This document shows, one piece after another, positions 43,503 through 52,628 of a DNA stretch of 64,000 nt (position 1 is the first letter of the stretch; each line of letters starts with the position of its first letter). The notes beneath the pieces are model-generated. The model saw nothing but the letters and a program-made list of their open reading frames with translations. It did not search any database and had not been told where the DNA came from. The position numbers were made by a program, and so were the translations under genes. The stretch comes from Anaerolineae bacterium (GTDB lineage Bacteria; Chloroflexota; Anaerolineae; Aggregatilineales; UBA2796): NCBI GenBank assembly GCA_019637555.1, contig JAHBVK010000001.1, positions 186,001-250,000 on the forward strand. Direction: 5' to 3'.

Positions 43503-45617
43503 ATGCAAACGAATCTTGGTTGTATCCGCATGGTAGCACGCAGCTTGCTGGTAATCGCCGCAGCGCTACTTATTTTCTTTCTAGGTAGGTCGGCGGTTGA
43601 AGGCATCCGTGCTTTACGCGAACGTGATGCAGTCCGGCAGGCACAAATTGAACAGGCGACTACTTACCCTGATGTTGCCACGCAAATCGCGTTGGTGAAC
43701 GCTACGGAGTTGAGTAATAGTGCCGCAACTTCGGAACCGACGACTGTTTCGACTGATGTGCTAGCGACGCCAGAAGCGACAGCAGAATCTACGCCTGACG
43801 AAATACCAAGTTCAGCGCCGTCAATAACAGCAGAAGCGGTGACAGCAACCAGTATGTCGCTAGTTGTCGAAACCGCGACTAGTACCGAACTGCCAGCTAC
43901 TGAGACTGCCACGACTACGGCATCCTTTACAGATGTTCCTACGGAAGCGCCAACCGATACCGCTACAGTTACAGTTACAGTTACAGCCAGTGCAACACTG
44001 ACGTTCACCGCTACCTACACAACAACATTGACTGAGACGGCGACGAATACAGCGACAAGCACAGCGACGGTTTTGCGCGCACTGCCAACGAATACGCGGC
44101 GTCCAGCACTGGCTACCAACACACCACGCACCGACGCAACCGCAGTCGCCGTTGCAGCGACGGATGCGCCTACGCTTGAGCCACCGACAACTGTTGCGCC
44201 AACGGTTGTTCCACCGACAGCTACCTCGACGGCACTGCCGCCAACGGCAACGCCAGTGCCGCCATCCGCAACCGTCACGCTAACGCAGGTTCCCACGCTT
44301 GCCCCGACATTGGAGCCGACAGTAGAGCTGATCGCTGCCGCGCCGACATTAGCGGCGACTAGTACACTACCCCGTGTTCTCGGACGTGATACCTGCGTAG
44401 AAGGCGATAAGTTGGCGAAACAACCTACCGCCGTACCGCCACCAGCGCCGCGTATGCGCTCCGGCGACAACGACATCATGAACATCCTGCTGTTGGGGAC
44501 TGACCAAGATGTAGCGCCAGATGATCCAAGTTTCCGCACTGACGTACTGATGATCGTCTCGATCAACCGCACTACCAATACCGTCGCCATGTTGAGCATC
44601 CCGCGCGATCTCTATGTCTGTATTCCTGCTTTGGGCATGAATCGGATCAATGTTGCTTACGAATGGGGTGAAGCGGTGGGTTGGGATCCCGGAGGTGGTT
44701 TTGGATTGTTGCAGGAAACGATCCTTTATAACTTGGGCATCCCCGTACATTACTACGCACGTGTCAGCCTGACTGGATTCAAGCAGATCGTTGATTCGGT
44801 GAATGGGGTGAACATTGCCGTTGACTGCCCGATCATCGACAGTCTGCGCTGGCTTGGTAATTATGATGCCGAGAACAACCCAATCTATGAACCGTTCTCA
44901 CTGCAGCCCGGCTACTATCATATGGATGGCTCCTTTGCATTATGGTATGCACGCGAACGTAAGAGTTCGCGTGCTACGGACTTTGATCGTAATCGCCGCC
45001 AGCAGCAAGTTTTGCGGGCTATCTGGCGTGCTGCCCGCGATCAAGGCTTGATCCAAAAAGCGCCGGAGTTGTGGAATCAACTCACTGGCATTGTTGCCAC
45101 AAATCTCACGCTGCTGGACGCGGTTGGATTAGCACCGCTAGCACTGAATCTAAATCCGGGGCAGGTAACCACTTATGTTATGTATAAAGGTTACCAACTT
45201 GAGCATTTCAAAACTCCACAAGGCGAAGACGTTCAAGTGCCGATACCAGAACCCTTTTTCCAAACAATCACCAACTTCTATACACCACCATCAGCAAACC
45301 GTTTGGGCGTAGAAAGTCTGAAAATCGAGGTATACGACGGCAGTGAACACGACGATTGGGATAAGTTAGCAACTGATGTGATTGGTTGGGTGGGTATACC
45401 AGCGACAGCAATGGGCAAAACTGACCCGGCGCCACGTACCATGGTTTATGATTACACTGGTGGTGGGGATCAAGCCATCATCTCGCTGCTGAAGAAGTCC
45501 TACAATTTGAAAGCCGATCAAGTCATTGATCAGCCCGATCCGAATCGCACAGTAGATTACAAAATCGTTGTCGGTGCTGATTTCAATGCCTGCACCGCAC
45601 CGGGATACGGATACTGA
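43503..45617 (+). CDS. LytR-CpsA-Psr family protein with very long Thr/Pro linker
   Basis: 704 residues. The family transfers lipid-linked glycopolymers to the cell wall. A membrane helix (about 12-30) anchors it. Residues 45-300 are a Thr/Ala/Pro/Val-rich spacer with repeats such as TVTVTVT and PPTATSTALPPTATPVPP. The LCP domain (about 325-510) contains ILLLGTDQD, FRTDVLMIVSIN, MLSIPRDLYV, MNRINVAYEWG and the C-terminal ARERKSSRATDFDRNRRQQQVLRAI. A LytR-C-like domain occupies about 600-700 (ESLKIEVYDGSEHDD). GTG/ATG choices: ATG 43503 or ATG 43530 (MVARSLLVIAAALL); neither has a strong ribosome site. The spacer would span a thick envelope layer. Confidence 0.9.
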   Translation: MQTNLGCIRMVARSLLVIAAALLIFFLGRSAVEGIRALRERDAVRQAQIEQATTYPDVATQIALVNATELSNSAATSEPTTVSTDVLATPEATAESTPDEIPSSAPSITAEAVTATSMSLVVETATSTELPATETATTTASFTDVPTEAPTDTATVTVTVTASATLTFTATYTTTLTETATNTATSTATVLRALPTNTRRPALATNTPRTDATAVAVAATDAPTLEPPTTVAPTVVPPTATSTALPPTATPVPPSATVTLTQVPTLAPTLEPTVELIAAAPTLAATSTLPRVLGRDTCVEGDKLAKQPTAVPPPAPRMRSGDNDIMNILLLGTDQDVAPDDPSFRTDVLMIVSINRTTNTVAMLSIPRDLYVCIPALGMNRINVAYEWGEAVGWDPGGGFGLLQETILYNLGIPVHYYARVSLTGFKQIVDSVNGVNIAVDCPIIDSLRWLGNYDAENNPIYEPFSLQPGYYHMDGSFALWYARERKSSRATDFDRNRRQQQVLRAIWRAARDQGLIQKAPELWNQLTGIVATNLTLLDAVGLAPLALNLNPGQVTTYVMYKGYQLEHFKTPQGEDVQVPIPEPFFQTITNFYTPPSANRLGVESLKIEVYDGSEHDDWDKLATDVIGWVGIPATAMGKTDPAPRTMVYDYTGGGDQAIISLLKKSYNLKADQVIDQPDPNRTVDYKIVVGADFNACTAPGYGY
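43969..43986 (+). repeat. short tandem hexamer repeat in the LCP linker
   Basis: Three tandem ACAGTT-type hexamers encode TVTVTVT in the Thr-rich spacer. Replication slippage here would change linker length in steps of two residues without breaking the frame. Position is approximate. Confidence 0.5.
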
Positions 45618-45697
45618 GAGAAAGGTGAGTGATGAACACAATAGCGGTCAAAGTTAAATGTATTCATCAATCGCGCTAACTATCATGGTAACCAGCG

Positions 45698-46672
45698 GTG
45701 GCTAGAACGAATCCCATAGCTCAACGCGAGCTTAATCGGCTGCGTCAGGATCGTGGTAAGCGAAGGCTGCCTACTTTGTTAGGTTTTACTGCTCTTGGGC
45801 TGGTGATCGTCTATTTCTATTCCATGCTCCGCGATCCTGAGTCGTCGGTACGTAGTCTGGCAATTTATGCAGTTTGGATAGTCAACGCCGTGGTCGCGAT
45901 TCGCTGCATCGTGGCTGGAGTGAATGTTACCGCACGCGAGTTCAGTGCCGGGACATGGGATTCACTAGTTCTTACAGGAGTAGGGGCTCGGCGGATCTTT
46001 TTCGGGTATTGGCGTGCGTCTCTGAAAGTAAGTGCGCCGTGGATGTTCGCACTCGGTGTCCTGCGGTTAGCGATGCTGCCAATAGCGATGATAGGCATCG
46101 TCAATTTGTTCGCGGTAGATATGGTTTACCTGTATGGCGCACCATCTCCGTACAACCCAACTCCGTTTCCTCCCGATATGATTTTCTTTGACTTTCTAGG
46201 AAACTACGCACTGCTTGCCGTATTCTCAGCGGTAGCCTTAACCATGTTGGAAGTACTGACCTGCACCGCGCTCGGTATTGCAGCGGCAGCACTGCTGCGC
46301 TCCAGCACCCTTTCAATCTTGCTGGCAACAGCAATCCGTTTGATTCCTGTGTTCGGCGGTGGAGTCATTGCGTGGCTGGATGGAACTGTTGATTTTCGCA
46401 GTCCCTTTGCACTATTTCGTCACCCCGCTACCGCTATCGCTGATCTGGGTACGGCACCGATATCACGCCTCGTCGCGCCTTACATGACATGGTCGCTGTA
46501 TTCACATGCTGATGCTGCCAGCACGCTATCGATTGTTTATATCCTGATCGTCATCCTGCTGCTCTGTAGTGCTTTGAGCGCCTATGCCACAATCTACTAC
46601 AATGGCGCGCAACCTTCACCTCACCAAATGATTCATGGATTTAGGAAGCGTCTAGATCTAGGGCAACTATGA
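45698..46672 (+). CDS. multi-pass membrane protein, ABC-2 permease-like
   Basis: 324 residues from GTG 45698 (the earlier ATG 45685 is out of frame and stops at once). About six membrane helices. The N-terminal pattern NPIAQRELNRLRQDRGKR followed by a helix, then FSAGTWDSLVLTGVGARRIFFGYW, is typical of ABC-2 type permeases and ABC exporter subunits that begin with a cytoplasmic 'NPVLxRELRxxxR' tail. No ATPase gene is adjacent. It ends 2 bases from the convergent mutL stop. A membrane component of an exporter is the most likely role, with moderate confidence. Confidence 0.7.
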   Translation: MARTNPIAQRELNRLRQDRGKRRLPTLLGFTALGLVIVYFYSMLRDPESSVRSLAIYAVWIVNAVVAIRCIVAGVNVTAREFSAGTWDSLVLTGVGARRIFFGYWRASLKVSAPWMFALGVLRLAMLPIAMIGIVNLFAVDMVYLYGAPSPYNPTPFPPDMIFFDFLGNYALLAVFSAVALTMLEVLTCTALGIAAAALLRSSTLSILLATAIRLIPVFGGGVIAWLDGTVDFRSPFALFRHPATAIADLGTAPISRLVAPYMTWSLYSHADAASTLSIVYILIVILLLCSALSAYATIYYNGAQPSPHQMIHGFRKRLDLGQL

Positions 46673-46674
46673 AG

Positions 46675-48513
46675 TTACGTACGCCCAAACTCTTTCGCTA
46701 ACTGGTCTCCGCTGATATGAATCATCGTGGGGCGTCCATGCGGACAAGTACGGGGAAACTCGCAGCGTTCTAATTGACGGATCAAGCCTTGCATCTCATC
46801 ATAACTGAGTACCTGACCCGCTTTCACCGCCGCTGCTTTGCATACACGTAGCAATAAACGCGCTTCCAGCGTAGAAGCACCCGGTTCGTCGCCAAGTTCC
46901 AAGTCTCCGAGGATTGTCTGCATCGCTGCTTCAGGCGATTGCCGCGCTAATATTGCGGGAACAGCACGCACGCGGAACAGGGTGCTGCCAAATGATTCCA
47001 GATCAAAGCCAAACTGTGCTAACGTGGGCATATGTTCTTCGATCAGCCGTGCCGCCTCGCTGGTTACTTCTACAGTGGTGGAGTCGAGCATGTGCTGCGC
47101 CACTGGCTGTTGGGTAGCAGCTTCGCGCATGAACTGTTCGTACAAGATGCGTTCATGGGCTGCATGCTGATCTACCAGATAGAGACCTGCGGGACCTTCC
47201 GCGACGATGTACATAGCCGCTATCTGACCGATCACGCGCAGTGGCGGCAGTGTCCGTGGGCGAATTTCTGGTTCCGTAGGCATTGAAATCGGGGCGGAAG
47301 GCGCACGCATTCGATCCGCGTTGTGCTCAATTTGTTGGGCGTAGCGACCACTATCGTAGACCGCTAACTCTAAATCCAGTTGAGCATTCGATACTGGGGC
47401 GGTAGAAGCAATTGGCATTATCGGGCGCGGTGATTCCCATGTTAGTGGATCAACTCGTCCAGTTTGCACCGGATCGTTGATCGTGGGCGGTTGAATCGTT
47501 GGTATCTGTGCCTGTGCGATCACCGCACGACGAACAGCACGTTGAACCGCTGCAAACACCGCATCCGCCGAACGGAAGCGTACTTCGGCTTTGGTTGGAT
47601 GCACATTGACATCGACATCTTCGGGATTCATGTCGATCAACAGCACCGCAACCGGATAGCGATCCGTCGGCATCAGGGTATGGTAGGCTTGGCTGACCGC
47701 GTAACTCAGCCCGTTATCCTGAATATGACGCCCATTAACGAACAAAATGATATGACTGCGGGTATTGCGATTCAGCACTGGCAAACTGGTGTAACCATAC
47801 ACGCGAATCGGCGGCAGATCGGGACGCTGTGGATCAAGCGGGGTGACCTCGATCATGTCGCGCATGGTCTCGATTCCGAGCGATTCCACCAGCACATCAG
47901 CTAGATCGCCATTGCCGCTGGTATTGAAAGTCAACCGTCCATCCTGTAATAAACTGAACCGCACATTGGGATATGCCATCGCATAACGGGTAACAACAGT
48001 ATCTATATGGCGGCGTTCCGTCGTCTCTGCCTTCATGAATTTGAGGCGCGCCGGCGTGTTGAAGAATAAATTCTCGACAGTGATTGTGGTGCCGACAGGT
48101 GTACCAGCCTGCCGCCGTTCCGCTAATCTGCCGCCTTCAATGCGTAGATGGGTGCCAGCCGTCTCATCCGCAATGCGGGTAAGCAGTGTCACTTGCGCTA
48201 CTGAGGCGACGCTTGCCAACGCTTCGCCGCGAAAGCCCAACGTTTGAATATGATCTAGATCATCGATCTGCTGTAACTTACTGGTAGCGTGACGGGCAAA
48301 TGCCAGTTCCGCCTCCGAGGCGGGGATGCCGCTGCCATCATCCGTAATGCGGATTAAGCGCCTGCCGCCCATATCCGCTTCAATGCGGATAGATCTAGCG
48401 CCCGCGTCCAACGCATTTTCCAGGAGTTCCTTGACCACCGAAGCAGGTCTCTCTACGACTTCTCCAGCCGCAATCTGTGCCGCGACTACTTCGGAGAGAA
48501 TTTTTATTGGCAT
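46675..48513 (-). CDS. mutL: DNA mismatch repair protein MutL
   Basis: 612 residues. It couples MutS mismatch recognition to strand incision. GHKL ATPase motifs are intact: VVKELLENALDAGA (Glu and Asn), DDGSGI, TSKL and TLGFRGEALASV. The C-terminal endonuclease set is complete: LVDQHAAHERILYE (447-458), VCKAAAVKAG (557-566), CPHGRPT (590-596). It is therefore a nicking-type MutL, expected where there is no MutH. ATG 48513. mutS is not in the window. The intergenic distance to the convergent upstream gene is 2 bases, leaving no room for a separate terminator. Confidence 0.98.
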   Translation of the reverse strand: MPIKILSEVVAAQIAAGEVVERPASVVKELLENALDAGARSIRIEADMGGRRLIRITDDGSGIPASEAELAFARHATSKLQQIDDLDHIQTLGFRGEALASVASVAQVTLLTRIADETAGTHLRIEGGRLAERRQAGTPVGTTITVENLFFNTPARLKFMKAETTERRHIDTVVTRYAMAYPNVRFSLLQDGRLTFNTSGNGDLADVLVESLGIETMRDMIEVTPLDPQRPDLPPIRVYGYTSLPVLNRNTRSHIILFVNGRHIQDNGLSYAVSQAYHTLMPTDRYPVAVLLIDMNPEDVDVNVHPTKAEVRFRSADAVFAAVQRAVRRAVIAQAQIPTIQPPTINDPVQTGRVDPLTWESPRPIMPIASTAPVSNAQLDLELAVYDSGRYAQQIEHNADRMRAPSAPISMPTEPEIRPRTLPPLRVIGQIAAMYIVAEGPAGLYLVDQHAAHERILYEQFMREAATQQPVAQHMLDSTTVEVTSEAARLIEEHMPTLAQFGFDLESFGSTLFRVRAVPAILARQSPEAAMQTILGDLELGDEPGASTLEARLLLRVCKAAAVKAGQVLSYDEMQGLIRQLERCEFPRTCPHGRPTMIHISGDQLAKEFGRT

Positions 48514-48552
48514 CTGTTAGCCCAACCCATCAACCAGTACATCAGTTCTACG

Positions 48553-48558
48553 ATTATA
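48553..48558 (-). promoter_or_regulatory. -10 box for mutL
   Basis: Minus-strand TATAAT, 39 bases before ATG 48513, in the 129-base divergent gap. No clear -35. Confidence 0.45.
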
Positions 48559-48642
48559 CCGTGTTTTACCCTTGACCTCTGGACATTAACCCAGATATGG
48601 ATACGATCATCTGGAGAATTTGGCTGCTCGTAGGGTATTGCC

Positions 48643-49542
48643 GTGACTGCAATTCATCGTACTCACATCGGCTTATTGGTACTACTTTTGTTAGCGGTGC
48701 TACCAATGCCTCAAACACAGCTAAAAGCACAGGCAAGCACACCTTATCCGATGCTCGTTGGCGCAGGCGATATCGCTCGATGCGACAGTGATGGTGACGA
48801 ACAGACCGCCGCCCTGGTAGAGACACTACTCAAGTACACCGAAGTTACGGTGTTCACACTTGGCGATAACGTCTATAACGATGGCACTGCGGCGGAGTTC
48901 GAGGAGTGCTACGCACCATCGTGGGGACGCTTCAAGACGCGCACCAGACCTGTACCCGGCAATCATGACTACAATACACCCGATGGCACTGCCTATTACG
49001 CGTTCTTTGGCGCAGCCGCTGGTAATCCAAAAGCGGGTTATTACAGCTACGATCTAGGGACATGGCATATTGTCGTACTGAATAGCAACATCAGTTTTGG
49101 AACAGGATCGATGCAGCGAGACTGGCTGAGTAAGGATCTGAAAGCAAGCCGCGCGCTATGCACCATAGCAATGTGGCATCATCCTCGCTTCAGTTCGGGC
49201 ACACATGGTAACGATGATCGATTTGTTGATCTATGGGAACTGCTATACCAGTTCAAAGTAGATGTGATTCTGAATGGTCATGACCACACCTACGAGCGAT
49301 TCGCCCCACAGACACCGGATGGGCAACTTGATCCGATACGTGGGATTCGTGAGTTTGTGGTGGGTACTGGCGGAGCGCCGTTATATGCCTTTGAAGTGAT
49401 CCGCGAGCATAGTGAAATCCGCCGCAATGATATGTGGGGAGTGCTACAACTGATACTGAAACCAGAGTCATATGAATGGTCGTTTTTGTCTGTATCTGCG
49501 ACTATGCCAGTTGACACTGGCGAGTCTCGATGTGTGAAATGA
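48643..49542 (+). CDS. secreted calcineurin-type metallophosphoesterase
   Basis: 299 residues, GTG 48643. Signal peptide (about 1-30, ending near LKAQA). All five metallophosphoesterase blocks are seen: VGAGDIARC, FTLGDNVYNDG, PVPGNHDY, MWHHPRFSSG and NGHDHTYER. The nearest relatives by pattern are bacterial purple-acid-phosphatase-like (PhoD/alkaline) enzymes that act outside the membrane on phosphate monoesters. Divergent from mutL, and followed after 16 bases by the adaptor genes. The substrate cannot be predicted. Confidence 0.9.
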   Translation: MTAIHRTHIGLLVLLLLAVLPMPQTQLKAQASTPYPMLVGAGDIARCDSDGDEQTAALVETLLKYTEVTVFTLGDNVYNDGTAAEFEECYAPSWGRFKTRTRPVPGNHDYNTPDGTAYYAFFGAAAGNPKAGYYSYDLGTWHIVVLNSNISFGTGSMQRDWLSKDLKASRALCTIAMWHHPRFSSGTHGNDDRFVDLWELLYQFKVDVILNGHDHTYERFAPQTPDGQLDPIRGIREFVVGTGGAPLYAFEVIREHSEIRRNDMWGVLQLILKPESYEWSFLSVSATMPVDTGESRCVK

Positions 49543-49558
49543 TGGAAATTGTGTTTTT

Positions 49559-50929
49559 ATGCGCCGTTTGATCGTTATCGTTGTGATTCTCGTCTTTGCT
49601 ACTGGCGCTGTACTGCTGTTGCGGCAGCAGGAAGGGGCGAATCCGACTGCTCCTAACATCCGTACTAGCATTATTGATCGCGGCACGCTGACCCTCAGTA
49701 TCAACGCGAATGGCACCATCGCGCCGCAGAAGCAAGTGCGTCTTAGTTTCAGCGCTCCCGGTATTGTTAGCGAGATTAGCGTACAAGAAGGTCAGCAAGT
49801 ACAAGCAGGGGATGTCTTGGCAAAGCAGAACAGCACTGCACAGCAACTCTCAGTTGAGCAGGCTAAGGCAAATCTCAATGTTGCCGAACTGAGTCTGAAA
49901 CGGCTGACCGCCCCTCTTGATCCGCGCGATCTAGAAGTAGCCGAGGCGCAAGTTAAAGCAGCGGAAGGCGCTTATAACGCACTGTTCTCAGCGATCAGCC
50001 CCAGCACGATTCGCGCCGCAGAAGCACAATACAATCAGGCTGTGACCGCATATCAAGGAGCGATCCAGCATCGCAAAGATGTCGGTGGGCAATATCCTAC
50101 GGACTCGATTCCCTATCAGATCGCGTTAGCTCAGGAAGGGCAAGCCTCTTTCAGTGCCGAGATCGCCCGACTGCAAGTACAACTGCTTAGACGTGGTCCT
50201 GATGCACGAGCCGTTGCTGCTGCAAAGGCACAAATCGAGGCAGCAAATGCGCGTGTGGAACAACTGAAGGCTGGACCGACGCAAGCGCAAATTGATCAGG
50301 CACAGATCGCCATTGATCAAGCCCAAAACGCCGTTACTCAAGCCCAAGATTCACTCACCTCTACAATTTTGACTGCGCCATTCGACGGAATCGTCAGTTT
50401 AATTGCTATACGCGAAGGGACGCTGAGCAGTAATACCCCTGCCATTACTTTGATCGACACTGCTGCCTTTCACGTCGATGTGCAAGTTGATGAGATCGAT
50501 ATCGGTCAGTTGCGTGAGGCGTTACCCGTTACCCTTACGCTCGATGCCTTACCTGATGCAATGTTAATTGGATCTGTAGCACACATCGCTCTAGTGGCTA
50601 ACCAAACCGGAACTGTGACCACCTACGATGTTCGCATTACTCTTGACCCCACCATAGCAGCCATTAAAGTTGGTATGACTGCCAATGCGAATATCATCGT
50701 GCGAGAATTGACCGAGGTAGTACGTGTACCCAATATCTTCGTGCGCCTAGATCGGCGCTTGAATCAAGCCTTTGTCAATCTGGTCGCGGCAAATGGAACA
50801 TTGGTGGAAACGCCGATAACACTGGGATTGCGGACTGAAGAATACAGTGAGGTAATCAGCGGACTGCAAGAAGGTGATGTAATTGGAATTGATCTAAATG
50901 CTGGTGGATTCTCTTTGTTCGGTAGTTGA
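49559..50929 (+). CDS. efflux adaptor protein (HlyD/MacA family), first
   Basis: 456 residues. N-terminal membrane anchor (IVIVVILVFATGAVLLL). Biotinyl-lipoyl half motif (GTIAPQKQVRLSFSAPGIVSEISVQEGQQVQAGDVLAKQ), a long alpha-helical hairpin (about 95-265, Ala/Gln-rich coiled coil), the second lipoyl half (TILTAPFDGIVSLIAIREGTL) and the beta-barrel and membrane-proximal domains (VDVQVDEIDIGQLREALPVTLTLDALP). It links an inner-membrane exporter to outer components or the wall. Translation of the next adaptor may be coupled. No exporter ATPase or permease gene follows. Confidence 0.9.
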   Translation: MRRLIVIVVILVFATGAVLLLRQQEGANPTAPNIRTSIIDRGTLTLSINANGTIAPQKQVRLSFSAPGIVSEISVQEGQQVQAGDVLAKQNSTAQQLSVEQAKANLNVAELSLKRLTAPLDPRDLEVAEAQVKAAEGAYNALFSAISPSTIRAAEAQYNQAVTAYQGAIQHRKDVGGQYPTDSIPYQIALAQEGQASFSAEIARLQVQLLRRGPDARAVAAAKAQIEAANARVEQLKAGPTQAQIDQAQIAIDQAQNAVTQAQDSLTSTILTAPFDGIVSLIAIREGTLSSNTPAITLIDTAAFHVDVQVDEIDIGQLREALPVTLTLDALPDAMLIGSVAHIALVANQTGTVTTYDVRITLDPTIAAIKVGMTANANIIVRELTEVVRVPNIFVRLDRRLNQAFVNLVAANGTLVETPITLGLRTEEYSEVISGLQEGDVIGIDLNAGGFSLFGS

Positions 50930-50940
50930 GATTGATACTG

Positions 50941-52434
50941 ATGTATAAACGACTTCGCAATTTGTTCTACCTCGGATTTCTGTCCATCCTAATCGCTGCC
51001 TTGGCACGTGTATATTTACTAACTGAGCGCACGACTACCGATAGTACGGTGCAGGAAAGTGCAGCAGTAGATCGCGGAGACATCATCCTGACCGTCAGCG
51101 CCACTGGGTCTGTCCAGGCGGCGAAGGAGACACCTCTGGTATTTCTCTCCACTAGCATAGTGCGTTCGGTCAGCGTAGAAGTCGGCCAGCGCGTATTGAA
51201 GGGGCAAACACTGGCAGCACTAGATACACAAGCGGCAGAAAATGCGTTGACGAACGCTCAGTTGGCGCTCGATTTACAGAAAGTGGCGTACAACGCCATA
51301 GTCGCACCAGCCCGCGATGTCGATATTGCGGCAGCACAAGCAGCGGTGGCTGCTGCCCAGGCGCAACTTAACGCCGCAAATATCAGTGTTGATCCATTAC
51401 AGCTTCAGATCGCTAATTTGCAAATAGAATTAGCGAAGAACGCGCTATGGCAGCGGCAACTTTCCCGTGATAGCGCGGTCTCTGCGGCTAACCAGCCACC
51501 GCCCGACTTCCTCGCACAGCTATATGCTGCTATCTGGCAATTGCCCCCCGAAACACGCGATCAGGTTTTGGCGCTGCTCGCTTCTATCTCGCTGGGGATG
51601 TCTGCGAACAGTTTCGGTCCGTCAGTTAATGACGCAGAATCATCAGTGAAAACAGCTGAAAACGGGGTTACCGTAGCTGAAGCTCAAGCGGCGGCTACGG
51701 CTTCGCAAGGTGGTAATCCGGCAAGTGTAGCATCGGCGCAGCTTGCGGTAGCCAGTGCTCAGGCAACACTCGACAAACTAATTACCGGGGCAACGCCGGA
51801 ACAATTGGCGTTAGCGCAGGCGCAATTGGAAGCAGCGCAGGCAGCTATTAATCTGGCGCGATATAACGTCGAACGCGGGACACTGCTGGCACCCTTCGAT
51901 GGTATTGTGGCGCAGATAAATCTAGCCGTGAATGAGCCTGTGCCATTGAATCAGCCTGCGATTGTGCTAATCGATGACAGCAGCTTCTTCGTTGATGTAC
52001 CTGTGGATGAAGCTGATATTGCAAGAGTGCACGAAGGACAGATCGTCTCACTGGCACTCGATTCGCTCCCCGGTGAGTTAATTACAGGTAAGGTTCAACG
52101 GGTTGCGAGTACTGCCGTAGATCTTGGAAGTGTAGTTTCCTACCTAGTACGGGTGCAGATCGACGGCGGGCTGGGTTTGCTGCGTTCCGGTATGACGACT
52201 ACCGCCACGATCACTGTCAGTGAGTTACACAACGTGGTGCGGGTGCGCAATCGCTTTGTGCGCTTGGATCGGCGAACAGGCAAAGCAACGGTCACGGTTC
52301 AGCGTCCGGATGGTAAAACCGAGGAAATTGAGGTGAAACTTGGGTTGCGGAATGAGACTTACAGCGAAGTGATCAGCGGGTTAGCGGAAGGTGATGTCGT
52401 GGTTGTGTTACCGCGCACTAACGGCTTGTTCTAG
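50941..52434 (+). CDS. efflux adaptor protein (HlyD/MacA family), second
   Basis: 497 residues from ATG 50941. An in-frame TTG at 50926 overlaps the previous stop as TTGA and is an alternative coupled start. Architecture as in the first adaptor: anchor helix (NLFYLGFLSILIAALARVYLL), lipoyl halves (GSVQAAKETPLVFLSTSIVRSVSVEVGQRVLKGQTLAALD and GTLLAPFDGIVAQINL), and beta-barrel VDVPVDEADIARVHEGQIV. Its helical hairpin is longer and interrupted near 170-225 by a region with PPPDFLAQLYAAIWQLPPETRD. The two adaptors are diverged paralogues and may form a mixed assembly. Confidence 0.9.
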   Translation: MYKRLRNLFYLGFLSILIAALARVYLLTERTTTDSTVQESAAVDRGDIILTVSATGSVQAAKETPLVFLSTSIVRSVSVEVGQRVLKGQTLAALDTQAAENALTNAQLALDLQKVAYNAIVAPARDVDIAAAQAAVAAAQAQLNAANISVDPLQLQIANLQIELAKNALWQRQLSRDSAVSAANQPPPDFLAQLYAAIWQLPPETRDQVLALLASISLGMSANSFGPSVNDAESSVKTAENGVTVAEAQAAATASQGGNPASVASAQLAVASAQATLDKLITGATPEQLALAQAQLEAAQAAINLARYNVERGTLLAPFDGIVAQINLAVNEPVPLNQPAIVLIDDSSFFVDVPVDEADIARVHEGQIVSLALDSLPGELITGKVQRVASTAVDLGSVVSYLVRVQIDGGLGLLRSGMTTTATITVSELHNVVRVRNRFVRLDRRTGKATVTVQRPDGKTEEIEVKLGLRNETYSEVISGLAEGDVVVVLPRTNGLF

Positions 52435-52573
52435 GGATCAATGGAATGGGGCGCCTAATTTCCACCATATTTTAAATGGCGAAAATGGGCGGCTAATGGG
52501 TTGTGGTAGGTGAGTTTTGGAAAATGGTTGGCAACTGACAAACGACCATGTTTAGGCGACAATGACTACCTTT

Positions 52574-52606
52574 ATCGACTATCGACTGTGAGTTCGACCA
52601 TCGACC
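52574..52606 (+). repeat. four TCGAC heptamers upstream of a leaderless promoter
   Basis: ATCGACT ATCGACT (52574-52587), then TTCGACC ATCGACC (52593-52606). They lie just ahead of and over the -35 position of the next promoter. Possible regulator binding array. Confidence 0.45.
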
Positions 52607-52621
52607 ACACTGAGCTATAAT
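52593..52621 (+). promoter_or_regulatory. promoter for leaderless 52629-selA unit
   Basis: Perfect TATAAT at 52616-52621 ends 7 bases before ATG 52629. A weak -35 (TTCGAC, 52593-52598) is 17 bases away. The transcript should begin at or next to the start codon. Confidence 0.55.
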
Positions 52622-52628
52622 AAGCGCC

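Noticed and set aside
44015..44599. 194-codon minus-strand ORF rich in Val and Gly
   Set aside because: Reverse reading of the Thr/Pro linker of the LytR-family gene; no start signal and no independent family.
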